Shown: one piece after another, positions 30,842 through 39,606 of the stretch
Numbering within the stretch: position 1 is the stretch's first letter
Layout of the letters: every line of letters starts with the position of its first letter
IMG/VR virus record: IMGVR_UViG_3300025728_000349
Location: 1 to 43,520 of that record
DNA length: 43,520 bases
Direction: 5' to 3' (one strand)
DNA from: a virus
Made by a program: the position numbers and the translations under genes
Notes under the pieces: generated by a model
The model's input: the letters and a program-made list of their open reading frames with translations, nothing else
Database searches by the model: none
What the model was told of the DNA's origin: nothing

Positions 30842-31141
30842 ATGCAGGAGCATGAAAAGAGTCTTTACACCCTTATCGCGATCGGCCTGCTGGTCGCACT
30901 CGGGAAGTTATTGACCAGCGATGATGTTATTACGCCGCGTTTGTTTTTTGGTCGTCTGATCCTCGGTGGTCTGGTTTCGACGGCTGCAGGCGCTGTGCTG
31001 TTCCAGATACCTGATGCCAGCCCTTTGGCGGTTAACAGCTTAGGTACGATTCTGGCTATTGCCGGTTATCAGTCCGTAGAAATTTATCTCCGCCGCAGGG
31101 CGGCAGGAAAGAAAGGGAGTGGTGAAAATGACGTTAGGTGA
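30842..31141 (+). CDS. Holin
   Basis: A 99-residue membrane protein with hydrophobic segments at about 9-25 (LYTLIAIGLLVALGKLL), 36-56 and 65-80, then a basic tail (LRRRAAGKKG). Topology, size and placement directly before the endolysin gene identify a holin, probably of the LydA/HP1 type. It times lysis by opening the inner membrane. Its 3' end overlaps the endolysin start. Confidence 0.82.
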   Translation: MQEHEKSLYTLIAIGLLVALGKLLTSDDVITPRLFFGRLILGGLVSTAAGAVLFQIPDASPLAVNSLGTILAIAGYQSVEIYLRRRAAGKKGSGENDVR

Positions 31142-31469
31142 AAAACAGCAGCTGTTTACGGTGATGATTGGCAACCTGATCCATTGGGCGGAAGAAAAAG
31201 GCTATCGCCTGACGTTTGGTGAAGCCTACCGAACGGCGGAACAGGCAGCGCTAAATGCGAAAAAGGGCAGCGGTATTTCAAATAGCCTGCACACCAGGCG
31301 TCTGGCCGTTGACTTCAATCTGTTCATTAATGGCCAGTACATGACCCGTACCGAAGATTACCGGCCGCTGGGCGAGTATTGGGAATCTATCGGCGGCAGC
31401 TGGGGCGGGCGCTTTAAATCCAACCCTGACGGCAATCACTTTAGTCTGGAACATGACGGGGTGCGCTGA
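31128..31469 (+). CDS. M15-family peptidase endolysin
   Basis: A 113-residue endolysin of the VanY/peptidase M15 fold. Zinc ligands are H55 and D62 in SLHTRRLAVDFN and H104 in GNHFSLEHD. It hydrolyses peptide bonds in peptidoglycan. The start ATG at 31128 is chosen because GGGAG lies eight bases upstream; GTG codons at 31119 and 31122 have no usable spacing. There is no signal peptide, so export depends on the holin. P2 and HP1 use a glycosidase-type lysozyme, so this is a module swap. Confidence 0.88.
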   Translation: MTLGEKQQLFTVMIGNLIHWAEEKGYRLTFGEAYRTAEQAALNAKKGSGISNSLHTRRLAVDFNLFINGQYMTRTEDYRPLGEYWESIGGSWGGRFKSNPDGNHFSLEHDGVR

Positions 31470-31801
31470 TGAACCGTGTGGCCGTGGTCGCTGTAGTGCT
31501 TTGCGTGCTGGCGTTTGCCGGAGGCTGGAAGGCGGCAACCTGGCAGCGTGACAGCATTGATCTGGCCATTAGCAAGACTGCCACTGCCACCGGCAAAAAG
31601 CTGGCAGATGTGGCCAGCGAATCGGGGCGAAAACTGGAAGACCAGCTGGAGGCTTTGAAAAATGCGCCACCGCGTGAAATACGCACCGAAGTGCTTAAGC
31701 CGGTATTTACCAATCGTTGTCTGTCTGATGAATTTATCAGCATGTACAACGACGCCGCCGCCAGCGCCGAACGTGCGTTATCAGGAAAACCTGAAAACTA
31801 A
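31469..31801 (+). CDS. Inner-membrane spanin (Rz-like)
   Basis: A 110-residue protein with an N-terminal membrane anchor (residues 4-24, VAVVAVVLCVLAFAGGWKAA) followed by a helical periplasmic domain (KLADVASESGRKLEDQLEALKN) and a short Cys-containing tail. This is the i-spanin pattern (P2 LysB equivalent). It starts one base overlapping the endolysin stop and contains the start of the o-spanin gene in another frame. Confidence 0.8.
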   Translation: MNRVAVVAVVLCVLAFAGGWKAATWQRDSIDLAISKTATATGKKLADVASESGRKLEDQLEALKNAPPREIRTEVLKPVFTNRCLSDEFISMYNDAAASAERALSGKPEN

Positions 31802-31961
31802 ATGCACCGCGCAGCTGCCGCGCCTGACTGGTACAACAGGGCATGACGCTGCAGAGCTGTTAATTATTTATCTGGATATATACGGGCAGTGCGCTGCACG
31901 TCATAACCAGCTAGTCGATGAAATTAATTTAAGAGAGAGTTTATTAAATGGAAAAAATTAA
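31662..31961 (+). CDS. Outer-membrane lipoprotein spanin (Rz1-like), nested
   Basis: A 99-residue frame starting inside the Rz gene in a different frame and running 160 bases past it. Residues 14-28 form a lipoprotein signal (LPIVVCLMNLSAC) with lipobox L-S-A-C28, followed by TTTPPPAP, the proline-rich start of o-spanins. Mature length about 71 residues. With Rz it would span the periplasm and fuse the membranes at lysis. The end overlaps the tail chaperone start. Confidence 0.82.
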   Translation: MRHRVKYAPKCLSRYLPIVVCLMNLSACTTTPPPAPNVRYQENLKTKCTAQLPRLTGTTGHDAAELLIIYLDIYGQCAARHNQLVDEINLRESLLNGKN

Positions 31962-32205
31962 ACTGTGTGTTTGTGGTGTGGATATTGTATTTGAACCAAA
32001 TCAGACTGCTTACAATAAATTTATTAATGAAATGGCGATGGATAATAAAGTGTCGCCTGCGCATAGTTACCTTACTCGTATTGTTGCTACTGAAAGTAAA
32101 GAAGCACTGGCGGAAATTTTAAAACGGCCAGGCGCAGCGCTTCAACTAACCGGAAAAGTAAATGAAATCTATGCACCTGAGCTGGAGATCGAAGTAAAAA
32201 ACTGA
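31948..32205 (+). CDS. Tail assembly chaperone, zero-frame product (E-like, DUF2765 type)
   Basis: An 85-residue acidic protein (KIKLCVCGVDIVFEPNQTAYNKFINEM start) located directly before the tape-measure gene, the fixed position of tail chaperones. The last codons read GTA AAA AAC TGA, so the stop immediately follows the heptamer A AAA AAC (32196-32202), a classical -1 slippery sequence. The zero-frame product corresponds to P2 gpE. Confidence 0.85.
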   Translation: MEKIKLCVCGVDIVFEPNQTAYNKFINEMAMDNKVSPAHSYLTRIVATESKEALAEILKRPGAALQLTGKVNEIYAPELEIEVKN

Positions 32206-32396
32206 GTCGGCGGGTTCGTAGTATTGAAAATAACGGACTCGAACAGTATTTAATTTTACGCCGCCATTATATACCGCAGGGTGATGACTCCATTGATGAT
32301 ATAGCCGCCGCTATCTGGCTGGATAATCGTCACTGGGAAAACATGTCTATTGCTATTGCTAACGGGATCAGCACGGCTTTTAAAGGCACTGAATGA
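32202..32396 (+). CDS. -1 frameshift extension of the tail chaperone (E+E' type)
   Basis: After a -1 shift at A AAA AAC, reading continues CTG AGT CGG CGG … for 64 codons to TGA 32394-32396, giving a fused product of 149 residues (P2 E+E' is similar). The extension has no start codon of its own near the beginning, is open with protein-like content (LSRRVRSIENNG, LEQYLILRRHYIP, IAAAIWLDNRHWENM), and its stop overlaps the tape-measure ATG (ATGA). Downstream GAGTC/GACTC or GTTCG/CGAAC pairings could act as the stimulatory structure. P2-type and lambda-type tails make the fusion to load the tape measure. Confidence 0.85.
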   Translation: MSRRVRSIENNGLEQYLILRRHYIPQGDDSIDDIAAAIWLDNRHWENMSIAIANGISTAFKGTE

Positions 32397-34357
32397 AACA
32401 GTTAGATTTTACATTAAGCCTGATTGACAAATTATCGCGTCCGTTAAAACAGGTGCAGGGTAATGTCACGGGTTTTGCTGAAAAATCCAATGCGGCATTT
32501 AAGCAAATTGGCGGCGGTGTGCTGGCGCTGGTCGGCGTCGGTATGGCTATCAAGGGCGCGCTGTCGCCAGCTATCGAAATGTTTGATGCGCTTAATGATG
32601 CATCGGCTAAAGGGATTGATGATAGTGCGCTGAAAACGGTGCAACGTGATGCCCTGACATTCAGTACAACCTACGGCGCCAGTGCTGTGGCGTTTGTTCA
32701 GTCCACCGAAAGCATTAATGCTTCCATTGCCGGCCTGACAGGGAAAGAACTGCCGAAGGTGACGAAAGTCGCCAATACCCTGGCCTTTGCCCTTAAATCT
32801 ACCGCCGCTGAAACGTCGGAATTTATGGGGCAGATGTTTGGTAATTTCTCCGCCGATGCGGAACGCCTGGGCAAAGTCCAGTTTGCGGAACAGTTGGCGG
32901 GCAAGATGGTGTACATGCGCAAGACCTTTGGCGCGGAAATGTCCACTATCAAAGATTTGATGGAAGGCGCGCGCGGCGTGGGTACTAACTACGGCGTCGG
33001 GCTGGATGAGCAGTTGGCCGTGCTGGGGCAGCTAAACAGGACGCTGGGAACGGAAGCCAGCAGCGCCTATGAAGGCTTCATGACCGGCGCGCTCGATGGC
33101 GCTAAAAAGCTGGGGCTGTCGTTTACGGACTCCACCGACAAAATGCTGTCGATGCCTGAAATGCTGATTAAGCTGCAGGGCAAATACGGCAAAAGCCTGG
33201 ACGGGAACCTGAAAGCGCAGGCGGAACTTGATGCCGCGTTTGGCGATAGTTCGGCAGTAATTAAGCATCTTTACGGCAATGTGGCCGTGCTGCAACGCAA
33301 TATCACGGAGCTGGGCGGTGCCGATGGTCTTAAGCGGACACAGGAAATGGCCAGCAAAATGGTGAAGCCGTGGGATCGCTTTGTGGCCATTCTGACGGCG
33401 ATTAAGACCGTTATCGGATTGACGCTGATCCCTGTGCTATATCCGGTTCTTAACCGCCTGGCTGATATGGGACAGACCTTTTCACGCTGGATGCAGATGT
33501 TTCCTAATATCGCCAGGGTGGTTGGGTATGCCGCGATGTCGCTACTAAGTTTTGCGGCAGCTGGAGCAGTGGCCAACATTGTGATCGGGGTATCAAGGTT
33601 CATCATGATGGGCTGGAAAGGCCTATGGAAAGCCATTACAACGCTCACAAAAATTGATACAGCCTGGACGTGGCTCAACACGAAAGCAAAGCTAGCCTGG
33701 GGCGCGGCAATGAGGGGGTTACGCGGGATTTTAATGGCGTTGCGTATGCAGGCCATTTTGACCGGCGCGGCTATTAACTTCATGAGCTGGCCAATTCTAT
33801 TGGTCATTGCTGCCATCGCGGCGCTGGCTGTGGGCTGTTATCTGCTGGTTAAGTACTGGGATTCAATAAAAGCGGCCGTAATGGACAGCGCTGCTTTTAA
33901 TGCTGCCGCCGAGGTAGTGAAGTGGCTGGCGGGGATATTTAGTACAGCCTGGGATTCTATTACCGATGGCTGGAATAGCTTTATCGCGTTACTTACTGGT
34001 TTTTCCGCGTCAGAAACGCTAAGCGGGATGGCCACCGGGATTGTTTCGCTGTTTGATAATGTCTGGAAAACTATCAAAGGTGGATTCCTCAAATCATGGG
34101 ACTGGATTGTCGGGAAACTCAATAAAATCCCCGGCGTGGATATATCACTGGCCAGTGATAGTTCATCTACGTTAACCACAAATACACTTTCTACCGGGAG
34201 TGAATTAAAAGATGTGGATAAGGGTGGAATAAATAAAACTATCAGCAGTAACTCTAAATCAGTAACTGACAATAGCAAAAAAATTCAGGAGGTTCATTTC
34301 CACACGAAAGAGGCAATGACACCAGGTCAGTTGATGGAATGGCAGGAGCTTAATTAA
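32393..34357 (+). CDS. T: Tail tape-measure protein (gpT)
   Basis: A 654-residue protein, shorter than P2 gpT (815), predicting a shorter tail. N-terminus MKQLDFTLSLIDKLSRPLKQVQGN is typical; then long helical segments (tape-measure core ALKSTAAETSEFMGQMFGNF region), hydrophobic segments near residues 375-405 and 452-485, and a low-complexity Ser/Thr/Asn region at about 590-630. It sets tail length and lies under chaperone control. Confidence 0.92.
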   Translation: MKQLDFTLSLIDKLSRPLKQVQGNVTGFAEKSNAAFKQIGGGVLALVGVGMAIKGALSPAIEMFDALNDASAKGIDDSALKTVQRDALTFSTTYGASAVAFVQSTESINASIAGLTGKELPKVTKVANTLAFALKSTAAETSEFMGQMFGNFSADAERLGKVQFAEQLAGKMVYMRKTFGAEMSTIKDLMEGARGVGTNYGVGLDEQLAVLGQLNRTLGTEASSAYEGFMTGALDGAKKLGLSFTDSTDKMLSMPEMLIKLQGKYGKSLDGNLKAQAELDAAFGDSSAVIKHLYGNVAVLQRNITELGGADGLKRTQEMASKMVKPWDRFVAILTAIKTVIGLTLIPVLYPVLNRLADMGQTFSRWMQMFPNIARVVGYAAMSLLSFAAAGAVANIVIGVSRFIMMGWKGLWKAITTLTKIDTAWTWLNTKAKLAWGAAMRGLRGILMALRMQAILTGAAINFMSWPILLVIAAIAALAVGCYLLVKYWDSIKAAVMDSAAFNAAAEVVKWLAGIFSTAWDSITDGWNSFIALLTGFSASETLSGMATGIVSLFDNVWKTIKGGFLKSWDWIVGKLNKIPGVDISLASDSSSTLTTNTLSTGSELKDVDKGGINKTISSNSKSVTDNSKKIQEVHFHTKEAMTPGQLMEWQELN

Positions 34358-34686
34358 TGAGTGAATTACTTTATATCGATCTGCTAATCGAAAATGGTGA
34401 TTTTGTCCTGAATGCGGGAAATGAACCTGAACTGTGTAATAACCGTAAAAGTATTGGGCAGGATGTTATTCATTCTATTCTGGAAAGTGGACTTATTACA
34501 CGATTAATTGCGGAAAGAAGCCCGACGATGCGAGCAGATATTTTTACCCAGCTGGAAATGCTGGTTGAAAGTGATGAACGCATTGTTCCAGGAACGGTGG
34601 AAATCAGTGAAGAGAGTCTGGCACGGCTCTGGGTGACGGCCAGTACTTATGATTTTGGCAGCATTTCTTATCAGGTGGATTTATGA
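34357..34686 (+). CDS. Baseplate wedge protein, gp25/gpW role (DUF2590 type)
   Basis: A 109-residue protein with MSELLYIDLLIENGDFVLN, NRKSIGQDVIHSILESGL and EISEESLARLWVTAS. I read it as the DUF2590 family that takes the gpW position before gpJ in HP1/K139-like phages. The start overlaps the tape-measure stop by one base and the end overlaps J by four. Confidence 0.8.
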   Translation: MSELLYIDLLIENGDFVLNAGNEPELCNNRKSIGQDVIHSILESGLITRLIAERSPTMRADIFTQLEMLVESDERIVPGTVEISEESLARLWVTASTYDFGSISYQVDL

Positions 34687-35867
34687 CGGAAAAGCCGCAG
34701 GTAGATTTTAATGAAGTGTTGAAAACCAGCGGAATGCCAGTGACGGAAAATGAGGTTAAAGCCCGTTTTAATGCCATTGCCGCCGATGAAGGGATGATAA
34801 CAAATACCTCCCGAATGTCGCCTTTCTGGCGCCTGATTACTGCCATTGTGACAGCGCCGGTTATGTGGCTGAAAGATGCCCTGGTGTCAGTGGTGCTGAC
34901 AAATATGTTTGTTGCCACGGCAGGCGGTACGCTGCTGCGATTACTGGCCTGGGCGGTAAATGTCACGGTAAAACCCGCCAGCGCCGCAGAGGGAATGATT
35001 CGGTTTATCAAAACAGATAGCAAAACGGCGACAACGGTTAAAGCCGGGACACTGGTACAGACTGAGCGAATAAATGGCAAAGTTTATGTGCTGGCCACTG
35101 TTGCCGATGTGGTTATCCCAGCCGGAACGGCTAGCGCACTGATCCCTGTAAAGGCGGCAGAGGCCGGAGGTGCTTATAACCTTGCGCCGGGGTACTACCG
35201 TATTTTGCCTGTGGCGGTGGATGGGATAAGCCAGGTTATGAGTGAAGAGAACTGGCTGATAACACCGGGGGCAGATGAAGAAAGCGATGATGAATTACGT
35301 GAGCGCTGTCGTAACCAGTTTAACCTGGTCGGAAATTACCACACTGATGCGGTTTACAGGGCGATGATTGCCGCGATTACTGCGCTAAGTATTGACCGTA
35401 TTTTTTTTGAACACGATGCGCCACGCGGGGCAGGTACAGCAAATGCGTATCTTTTACTGGATTCTGGCGTGGCGTCTGCACCATTTATTGACGCGGTAAA
35501 CGATTATATCAATTCGCAAGGCCATCATGGCCACGGTGACGATATGCAGTGTTTTGCGATGCCTGAAACCCGCCATGATCTGGACGTTACTGTTTATGTG
35601 CCGAGTATTAAAAATATCACGGAAGAAGATGCGAAGGCACTTAAAGCCGGAATTGAAGATCTGATCCGCTGTGCTTTCCGGGAAAACGCTAATTTTGATG
35701 TGAAAAAAACATGGCCATATTCGCGGTTCTCTTTTTCGCAGCTGTCGCGTGAGATACACAAGACCTTTTCCCTGACTGATTCCATTGAGTTTTCCATGCG
35801 GGATATTACCAGTGGGTTGAATGTTCCGCGCCTGAACGCTCTGACCGTGGAGCTGGTTGATGGCTGA
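34683..35867 (+). CDS. J: Baseplate protein J-like
   Basis: A 394-residue baseplate wedge protein. Landmarks of the J family: APVMWLKDALVSVVL, AGTLVQTERINGKVYVL, VIPAGTASALIPVKAAEAGGAYNLAPG, GADEESDDELRERCRNQF and HGHGDDMQC. Longer than P2 gpJ (about 300). Follows the gpW-role gene and precedes the gpI-role gene as in P2. Confidence 0.9.
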   Translation: MTEKPQVDFNEVLKTSGMPVTENEVKARFNAIAADEGMITNTSRMSPFWRLITAIVTAPVMWLKDALVSVVLTNMFVATAGGTLLRLLAWAVNVTVKPASAAEGMIRFIKTDSKTATTVKAGTLVQTERINGKVYVLATVADVVIPAGTASALIPVKAAEAGGAYNLAPGYYRILPVAVDGISQVMSEENWLITPGADEESDDELRERCRNQFNLVGNYHTDAVYRAMIAAITALSIDRIFFEHDAPRGAGTANAYLLLDSGVASAPFIDAVNDYINSQGHHGHGDDMQCFAMPETRHDLDVTVYVPSIKNITEEDAKALKAGIEDLIRCAFRENANFDVKKTWPYSRFSFSQLSREIHKTFSLTDSIEFSMRDITSGLNVPRLNALTVELVDG

Positions 35868-36447
35868 ATTTTTGAAGAAGCTGGCCGGGATGGCGTTGCC
35901 GTCGTGGATGAATAAAGGTGAGCCGTGGAAACTGCTGAAAGTAATGCGCCGGTTCTGGGCTGAGGTGTTCGGCTGGATTAGCTGGCCGCTGGCACAGCTT
36001 GATCCACTGACCTGCAGTGTGGCGATTCTGAACCTGATTGCGTATGACAGGGATATTACCCGCTTTGATGGTGAGCCTTTGAGACTGTTTCGGAAACGTG
36101 TGGCGTATGCGTTTGTTAATGCCGCAGATGCCGGTTCAGTTGAAGGGTTTGTCAGTATTTTTGCGCGGCTTGAAATTGGCTATGTGGAATTACTGGAGCG
36201 CCAGCCGGGAATTGACTGGGATGTGATTCTGGTTCGCGTTTCGGATAGTCAGATTGCCGATAACACCCAGCTGATGATTCAGATTATCCGCCAGTATGGA
36301 CGAACCTGCCGACGCTACCAGTTTGAAGTGATCACATCTGAAAATCTGCTTATTCGGGCTGGATGGGATCAGGGTGAGTATGTTGTTTATCCGGCAAAGA
36401 TTGCCGAAGTAGAAACCAGCAGCGCAACTTTTAGCGCGAGTATTTAA
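35860..36447 (+). CDS. Tail/baseplate protein I-like
   Basis: A 195-residue protein in the position of P2 gpI. Contains FDGEPLRLFRKRVAYAFVNAADAGSVEGF and LLERQPGIDWDVILVRVSD, the pattern of phage tail protein I relatives. The ATG at 35860 is preferred over a TTG three bases earlier because GGAG lies seven bases before it. Overlaps the J stop by eight bases. Confidence 0.78.
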   Translation: MAEFLKKLAGMALPSWMNKGEPWKLLKVMRRFWAEVFGWISWPLAQLDPLTCSVAILNLIAYDRDITRFDGEPLRLFRKRVAYAFVNAADAGSVEGFVSIFARLEIGYVELLERQPGIDWDVILVRVSDSQIADNTQLMIQIIRQYGRTCRRYQFEVITSENLLIRAGWDQGEYVVYPAKIAEVETSSATFSASI

Positions 36448-36456
36448 GGAGCTGAT

Positions 36457-38445
36457 ATGTCACAGACTGCCATCACACTGGCGTTTGAACAGTGGAAAGC
36501 CCAGCAGGGTGCGACGGGGGAAGTTGTCCTGCTGGATGAATTTATTTTTGCGAATGTTCCAGGCCTTGATCCGGCACAGCCGATTGACCGCAACGAAAAG
36601 CTACCCCCTGCCGGGCAAATTGTTCATCGTCAGGCGGTAAGCCGAAAAGGCGTAGTCAATGAAAATGCCGTGGTGCATTCCGTTGTGCTGGGTGCAGATG
36701 TCGGGGATTTTTCATTTAACTGGATTGGCCTGATTAATAAGGCCACCGGTACCCTGGCCATGATTGTACACGCGCCAGAACAGCAGAAGCTGAAAACCAG
36801 CGGAGGGCAGCAGGGCAATGTGCTTACCCGTTCTTTTTTGATGGAGTACAACGGCGCCCAGACTGAAACTGGCATTAATACACCGGCAGAAACCTGGCAG
36901 ATTGACTTCACTGCACGTATGGCGGGGATGGATGAACGCCAGCGCGCTGAAAATATTGATATTTACGGTGCTGCGGCGTTCCTGGGGGATGGCTGGCTGG
37001 TTGGTAAAACCGGTAATCAGTATTTTGTCACCAAAGGCGTGGGATATGTTGCTGGACTCCGGGCTGTTGCGGCTGCGAACCAGAATATTACCGTCACCAC
37101 AAAGCCAGTCAAAGTCTGGCTGGATGTCAGTTGGACGGGGGCACTGACCAGTATCTGGACAGTGCAGAGCAGGGTCACTGTAGCTGCCAGCCTTGCTGAC
37201 TATGTGCAAAACGGTGTGAAACATTACGTTTTTGCACTGGCCAGTATCGACGCCAACGGGAACATCACAGATTTGCGCCCTAAAGGTGGGCTAAGTGACC
37301 AGTCACTAAAAGAGCATGAAAAATCCCGCAATCATCCGGACGGGACGTTAAATGCTAAGGGATTTGTGCAGCTTTCAAGTGCGACAGATAGTGACTCTGA
37401 ATCGCAGGCCGCCACACCTAAAGCCGTCAAAGCAGCGAATGATAATGCTAACGGGCGTGTGCCATCGACACGAAAAGTTAACAGCAAACCCTTATCTGGC
37501 GATATCACGTTATCTGCTGATGATGTTGTGGCTGTGCCGGGAAAGATTCGTGGTTCGATTAATAACGGCATGACAATGGCGGAAGCGGACAAAACCGGAT
37601 GGTGGCAGATTGCTGTATCTGATACGTCGACGGTTTCAGACTTTCCGAAAAAACCGAACGGGTCGAAGCTTTACGGATATGGGTATATGTTTGTGTGGGT
37701 CACAGGTAATACATGGTTCCAGCATTATTACGCCCATCATGGGGAGGTAGCCTATCGTCAGGAATGGACTTCCGGCCCGAGTGCAGCCGCTGGTTGGGTT
37801 GTTGAGTTCAACACGGTTAATAAGCCTGCCGCTGCGGATGTTGATGCCGTAAGTGCATCCGGTGGCGGGACATTCAAAGGTGTTGTGAATTTTAATAGTA
37901 TCGTCAGGATTGATAAATCCTATCCTGGTTTAGTTCTGAGGGATTCGGACACCGGAGATAATGTTGTTGGGAAGGATATTATCCTGGAAGCATCCGGTAG
38001 TAATGTGCGCCTTCTCTTCAGGAAGAAAGATGTTACTGACAATCAGTTAATGCTGAGCTTCCCTAAAGTAACCGGAACACTCTATTCAACTGGCAATAAA
38101 CCCACAGCTGGTGACGTAGGTGCATATTCAAAGGCAGAATCTGATGCGCGTTATAATCTTAAAAACACCGCAAGCCGTGCCGCTAATGGTTGGTTTAAAG
38201 ATAACAGCACAGGAATGATTTTCCAGTGGGGAACATCCAATAGAGGGAATAACACCACGTCGCAAACATTCCCCATTGCGTTTCCTTCAACATGTCTGGC
38301 GGTGATTGGTTCTCTTGCTGCCTATGTTTCAGACCTAACAGGTTCAACAAACAATGTTCATACGCGCCTGAAAGATAATAAATCGTTCCAGTGGGATGCG
38401 AATGGAAATGAAAACAAGATTATGTTTTTTGCAATTGGTTATTAA
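36457..38445 (+). CDS. H: Tail fibre protein (gpH-like)
   Basis: A 662-residue fibre. The N-terminal 150 residues match the tail-collar fibre domain that attaches to the baseplate (ITLAFEQWKAQQG, LDEFIFANVPGLDP, VVHSVVLGADVGDFSFNWIGL). The middle has fibre repeats (GFVQLSSATDSDSESQAATPKAVKAAND). The C-terminal 85 residues (GWFKDNSTGMIFQWGTSN, FPIAFPSTCLAVIG, IMFFAIGY) match the receptor-binding tip type of many enterobacterial fibres. It determines host range. Chaperone gene follows. Confidence 0.93.
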   Translation: MSQTAITLAFEQWKAQQGATGEVVLLDEFIFANVPGLDPAQPIDRNEKLPPAGQIVHRQAVSRKGVVNENAVVHSVVLGADVGDFSFNWIGLINKATGTLAMIVHAPEQQKLKTSGGQQGNVLTRSFLMEYNGAQTETGINTPAETWQIDFTARMAGMDERQRAENIDIYGAAAFLGDGWLVGKTGNQYFVTKGVGYVAGLRAVAAANQNITVTTKPVKVWLDVSWTGALTSIWTVQSRVTVAASLADYVQNGVKHYVFALASIDANGNITDLRPKGGLSDQSLKEHEKSRNHPDGTLNAKGFVQLSSATDSDSESQAATPKAVKAANDNANGRVPSTRKVNSKPLSGDITLSADDVVAVPGKIRGSINNGMTMAEADKTGWWQIAVSDTSTVSDFPKKPNGSKLYGYGYMFVWVTGNTWFQHYYAHHGEVAYRQEWTSGPSAAAGWVVEFNTVNKPAAADVDAVSASGGGTFKGVVNFNSIVRIDKSYPGLVLRDSDTGDNVVGKDIILEASGSNVRLLFRKKDVTDNQLMLSFPKVTGTLYSTGNKPTAGDVGAYSKAESDARYNLKNTASRAANGWFKDNSTGMIFQWGTSNRGNNTTSQTFPIAFPSTCLAVIGSLAAYVSDLTGSTNNVHTRLKDNKSFQWDANGNENKIMFFAIGY

Positions 38446-38453
38446 GGGGTTCT

Positions 38454-38891
38454 ATGTCTGACTATTTATATAGTGCTGCCACTAATACTTTTTATCCTGA
38501 ATCTATGCAGAATTTATATATTGCCGCAGGAACGTGGCCGACAGATATTGTGGTCGTAGATAATGCCGTTTATCAGGAGTTTGCCGCCAGCGACACGCCA
38601 GAGGGTAAATATCGCATAGCGGGGGATGATGGATTGCCTGCATGGGCTGATATTCTCCCGCCTACCCATAGTGAGTTGGTAATGAAGGCTGACTCACTTA
38701 AGGCCGAGTTGATGGAGGTTGCAGAGGCAAAAATTAAACTTCTGGAGCGCGTGGTTAAACTGGGTATGGCTACGGATGCAGAAACATCCACCCTTGAAGC
38801 CTGGGAGAAATACAGCGTTTTACTGATGCGGGTTAAGCCAGAAGATGTTCCTGATATTGACTGGCCAGAGGTGCCCGAAGATGTGGCGTGA
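38454..38891 (+). CDS. G: Tail fibre assembly chaperone (gpG-like)
   Basis: A 145-residue protein of the Caudo_TAP family: YSAATNTFYPESM at the start and LPPTHSELVMKADSLKAELMEVAEAKIKLLERVVKLGMATDAE in the C-terminal half. It helps fold and attach the fibre encoded just upstream (eight-base gap). Confidence 0.93.
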   Translation: MSDYLYSAATNTFYPESMQNLYIAAGTWPTDIVVVDNAVYQEFAASDTPEGKYRIAGDDGLPAWADILPPTHSELVMKADSLKAELMEVAEAKIKLLERVVKLGMATDAETSTLEAWEKYSVLLMRVKPEDVPDIDWPEVPEDVA

Positions 38892-39606
38892 GGCGCGTCT
38901 GGAGTTTTCTGATTCATTGTCTGCTGTGAATTGTTCAATTATCCCAGCGCACCCGTGGGTTTATGGTCTGGGGCAGCAGACGAAGAACGGAACATACCTT
39001 AGCCCTGCCAATGCCCTGGCATACCTTGCCGAAAAATTGGCAGGTATTGGGGGGGCTGCAGACATAGTGATCCTGATGGTGGCCAGCCAGTCGCAAGAAA
39101 GCTTTATGAATAGCCTTACTCAGCTGGTTGATGTTTTTCCATCCCCATCCTTTACACAGGTAAAACGCCTGGCACAATCCGCCGCGCAGCTGGCAACCGA
39201 TAAAATGCAGATCCCTGCAGGTCTGGGTAATGGCTTGCCGGTGGCAATGCCACTATCCGTTCCCACTAATCGAACTGCCCTGGCTGCTGCTGCCGTCAAA
39301 AAAGCGCAGGAAGAAGCGGCGGCGCTAGTTGATATGGATGGTTTGCAAAAGCAGCTTGATGATTTCATGCAGCTACGTTCTGTGATGCAGGCGGACATTG
39401 CCAGTGGTCTGGATGATCTTAAAGCAAAATCAGCACAGGTGTGGGCATTTACAGCCAGCGGCGATCTGGCCACTAATCTACTGGCATTAGTTAAAGATAT
39501 TCCGCTGCCGTCTGCTGTTCATACTGCAGCCATAATGCTGGTCGGGGATAACCTCGACGGGATAAAAGGAATGATTCATGACCTCGATTATCACTCTGGC
39601 GCTTAA
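38881..39606 (+). CDS. Tail/baseplate assembly protein of the HP1/K139 type, function uncertain
   Basis: A 241-residue protein with start MWREARLEFSDSL at 38881, which overlaps the chaperone stop; a longer reading inside the chaperone gene is improbable. The central region is Ala-rich helical (AALAAAAVKKAQEEAAALVDM), and a CSIIPAHPWVYGLGQQTKNG segment lies near the N-terminus. This gene type follows the fibre chaperone in HP1/K139-like phages and may correspond to a hub-associated protein; some relatives are annotated as DNA circularisation proteins. Role not shown by the sequence. Confidence 0.65.
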   Translation: MWREARLEFSDSLSAVNCSIIPAHPWVYGLGQQTKNGTYLSPANALAYLAEKLAGIGGAADIVILMVASQSQESFMNSLTQLVDVFPSPSFTQVKRLAQSAAQLATDKMQIPAGLGNGLPVAMPLSVPTNRTALAAAAVKKAQEEAAALVDMDGLQKQLDDFMQLRSVMQADIASGLDDLKAKSAQVWAFTASGDLATNLLALVKDIPLPSAVHTAAIMLVGDNLDGIKGMIHDLDYHSGA

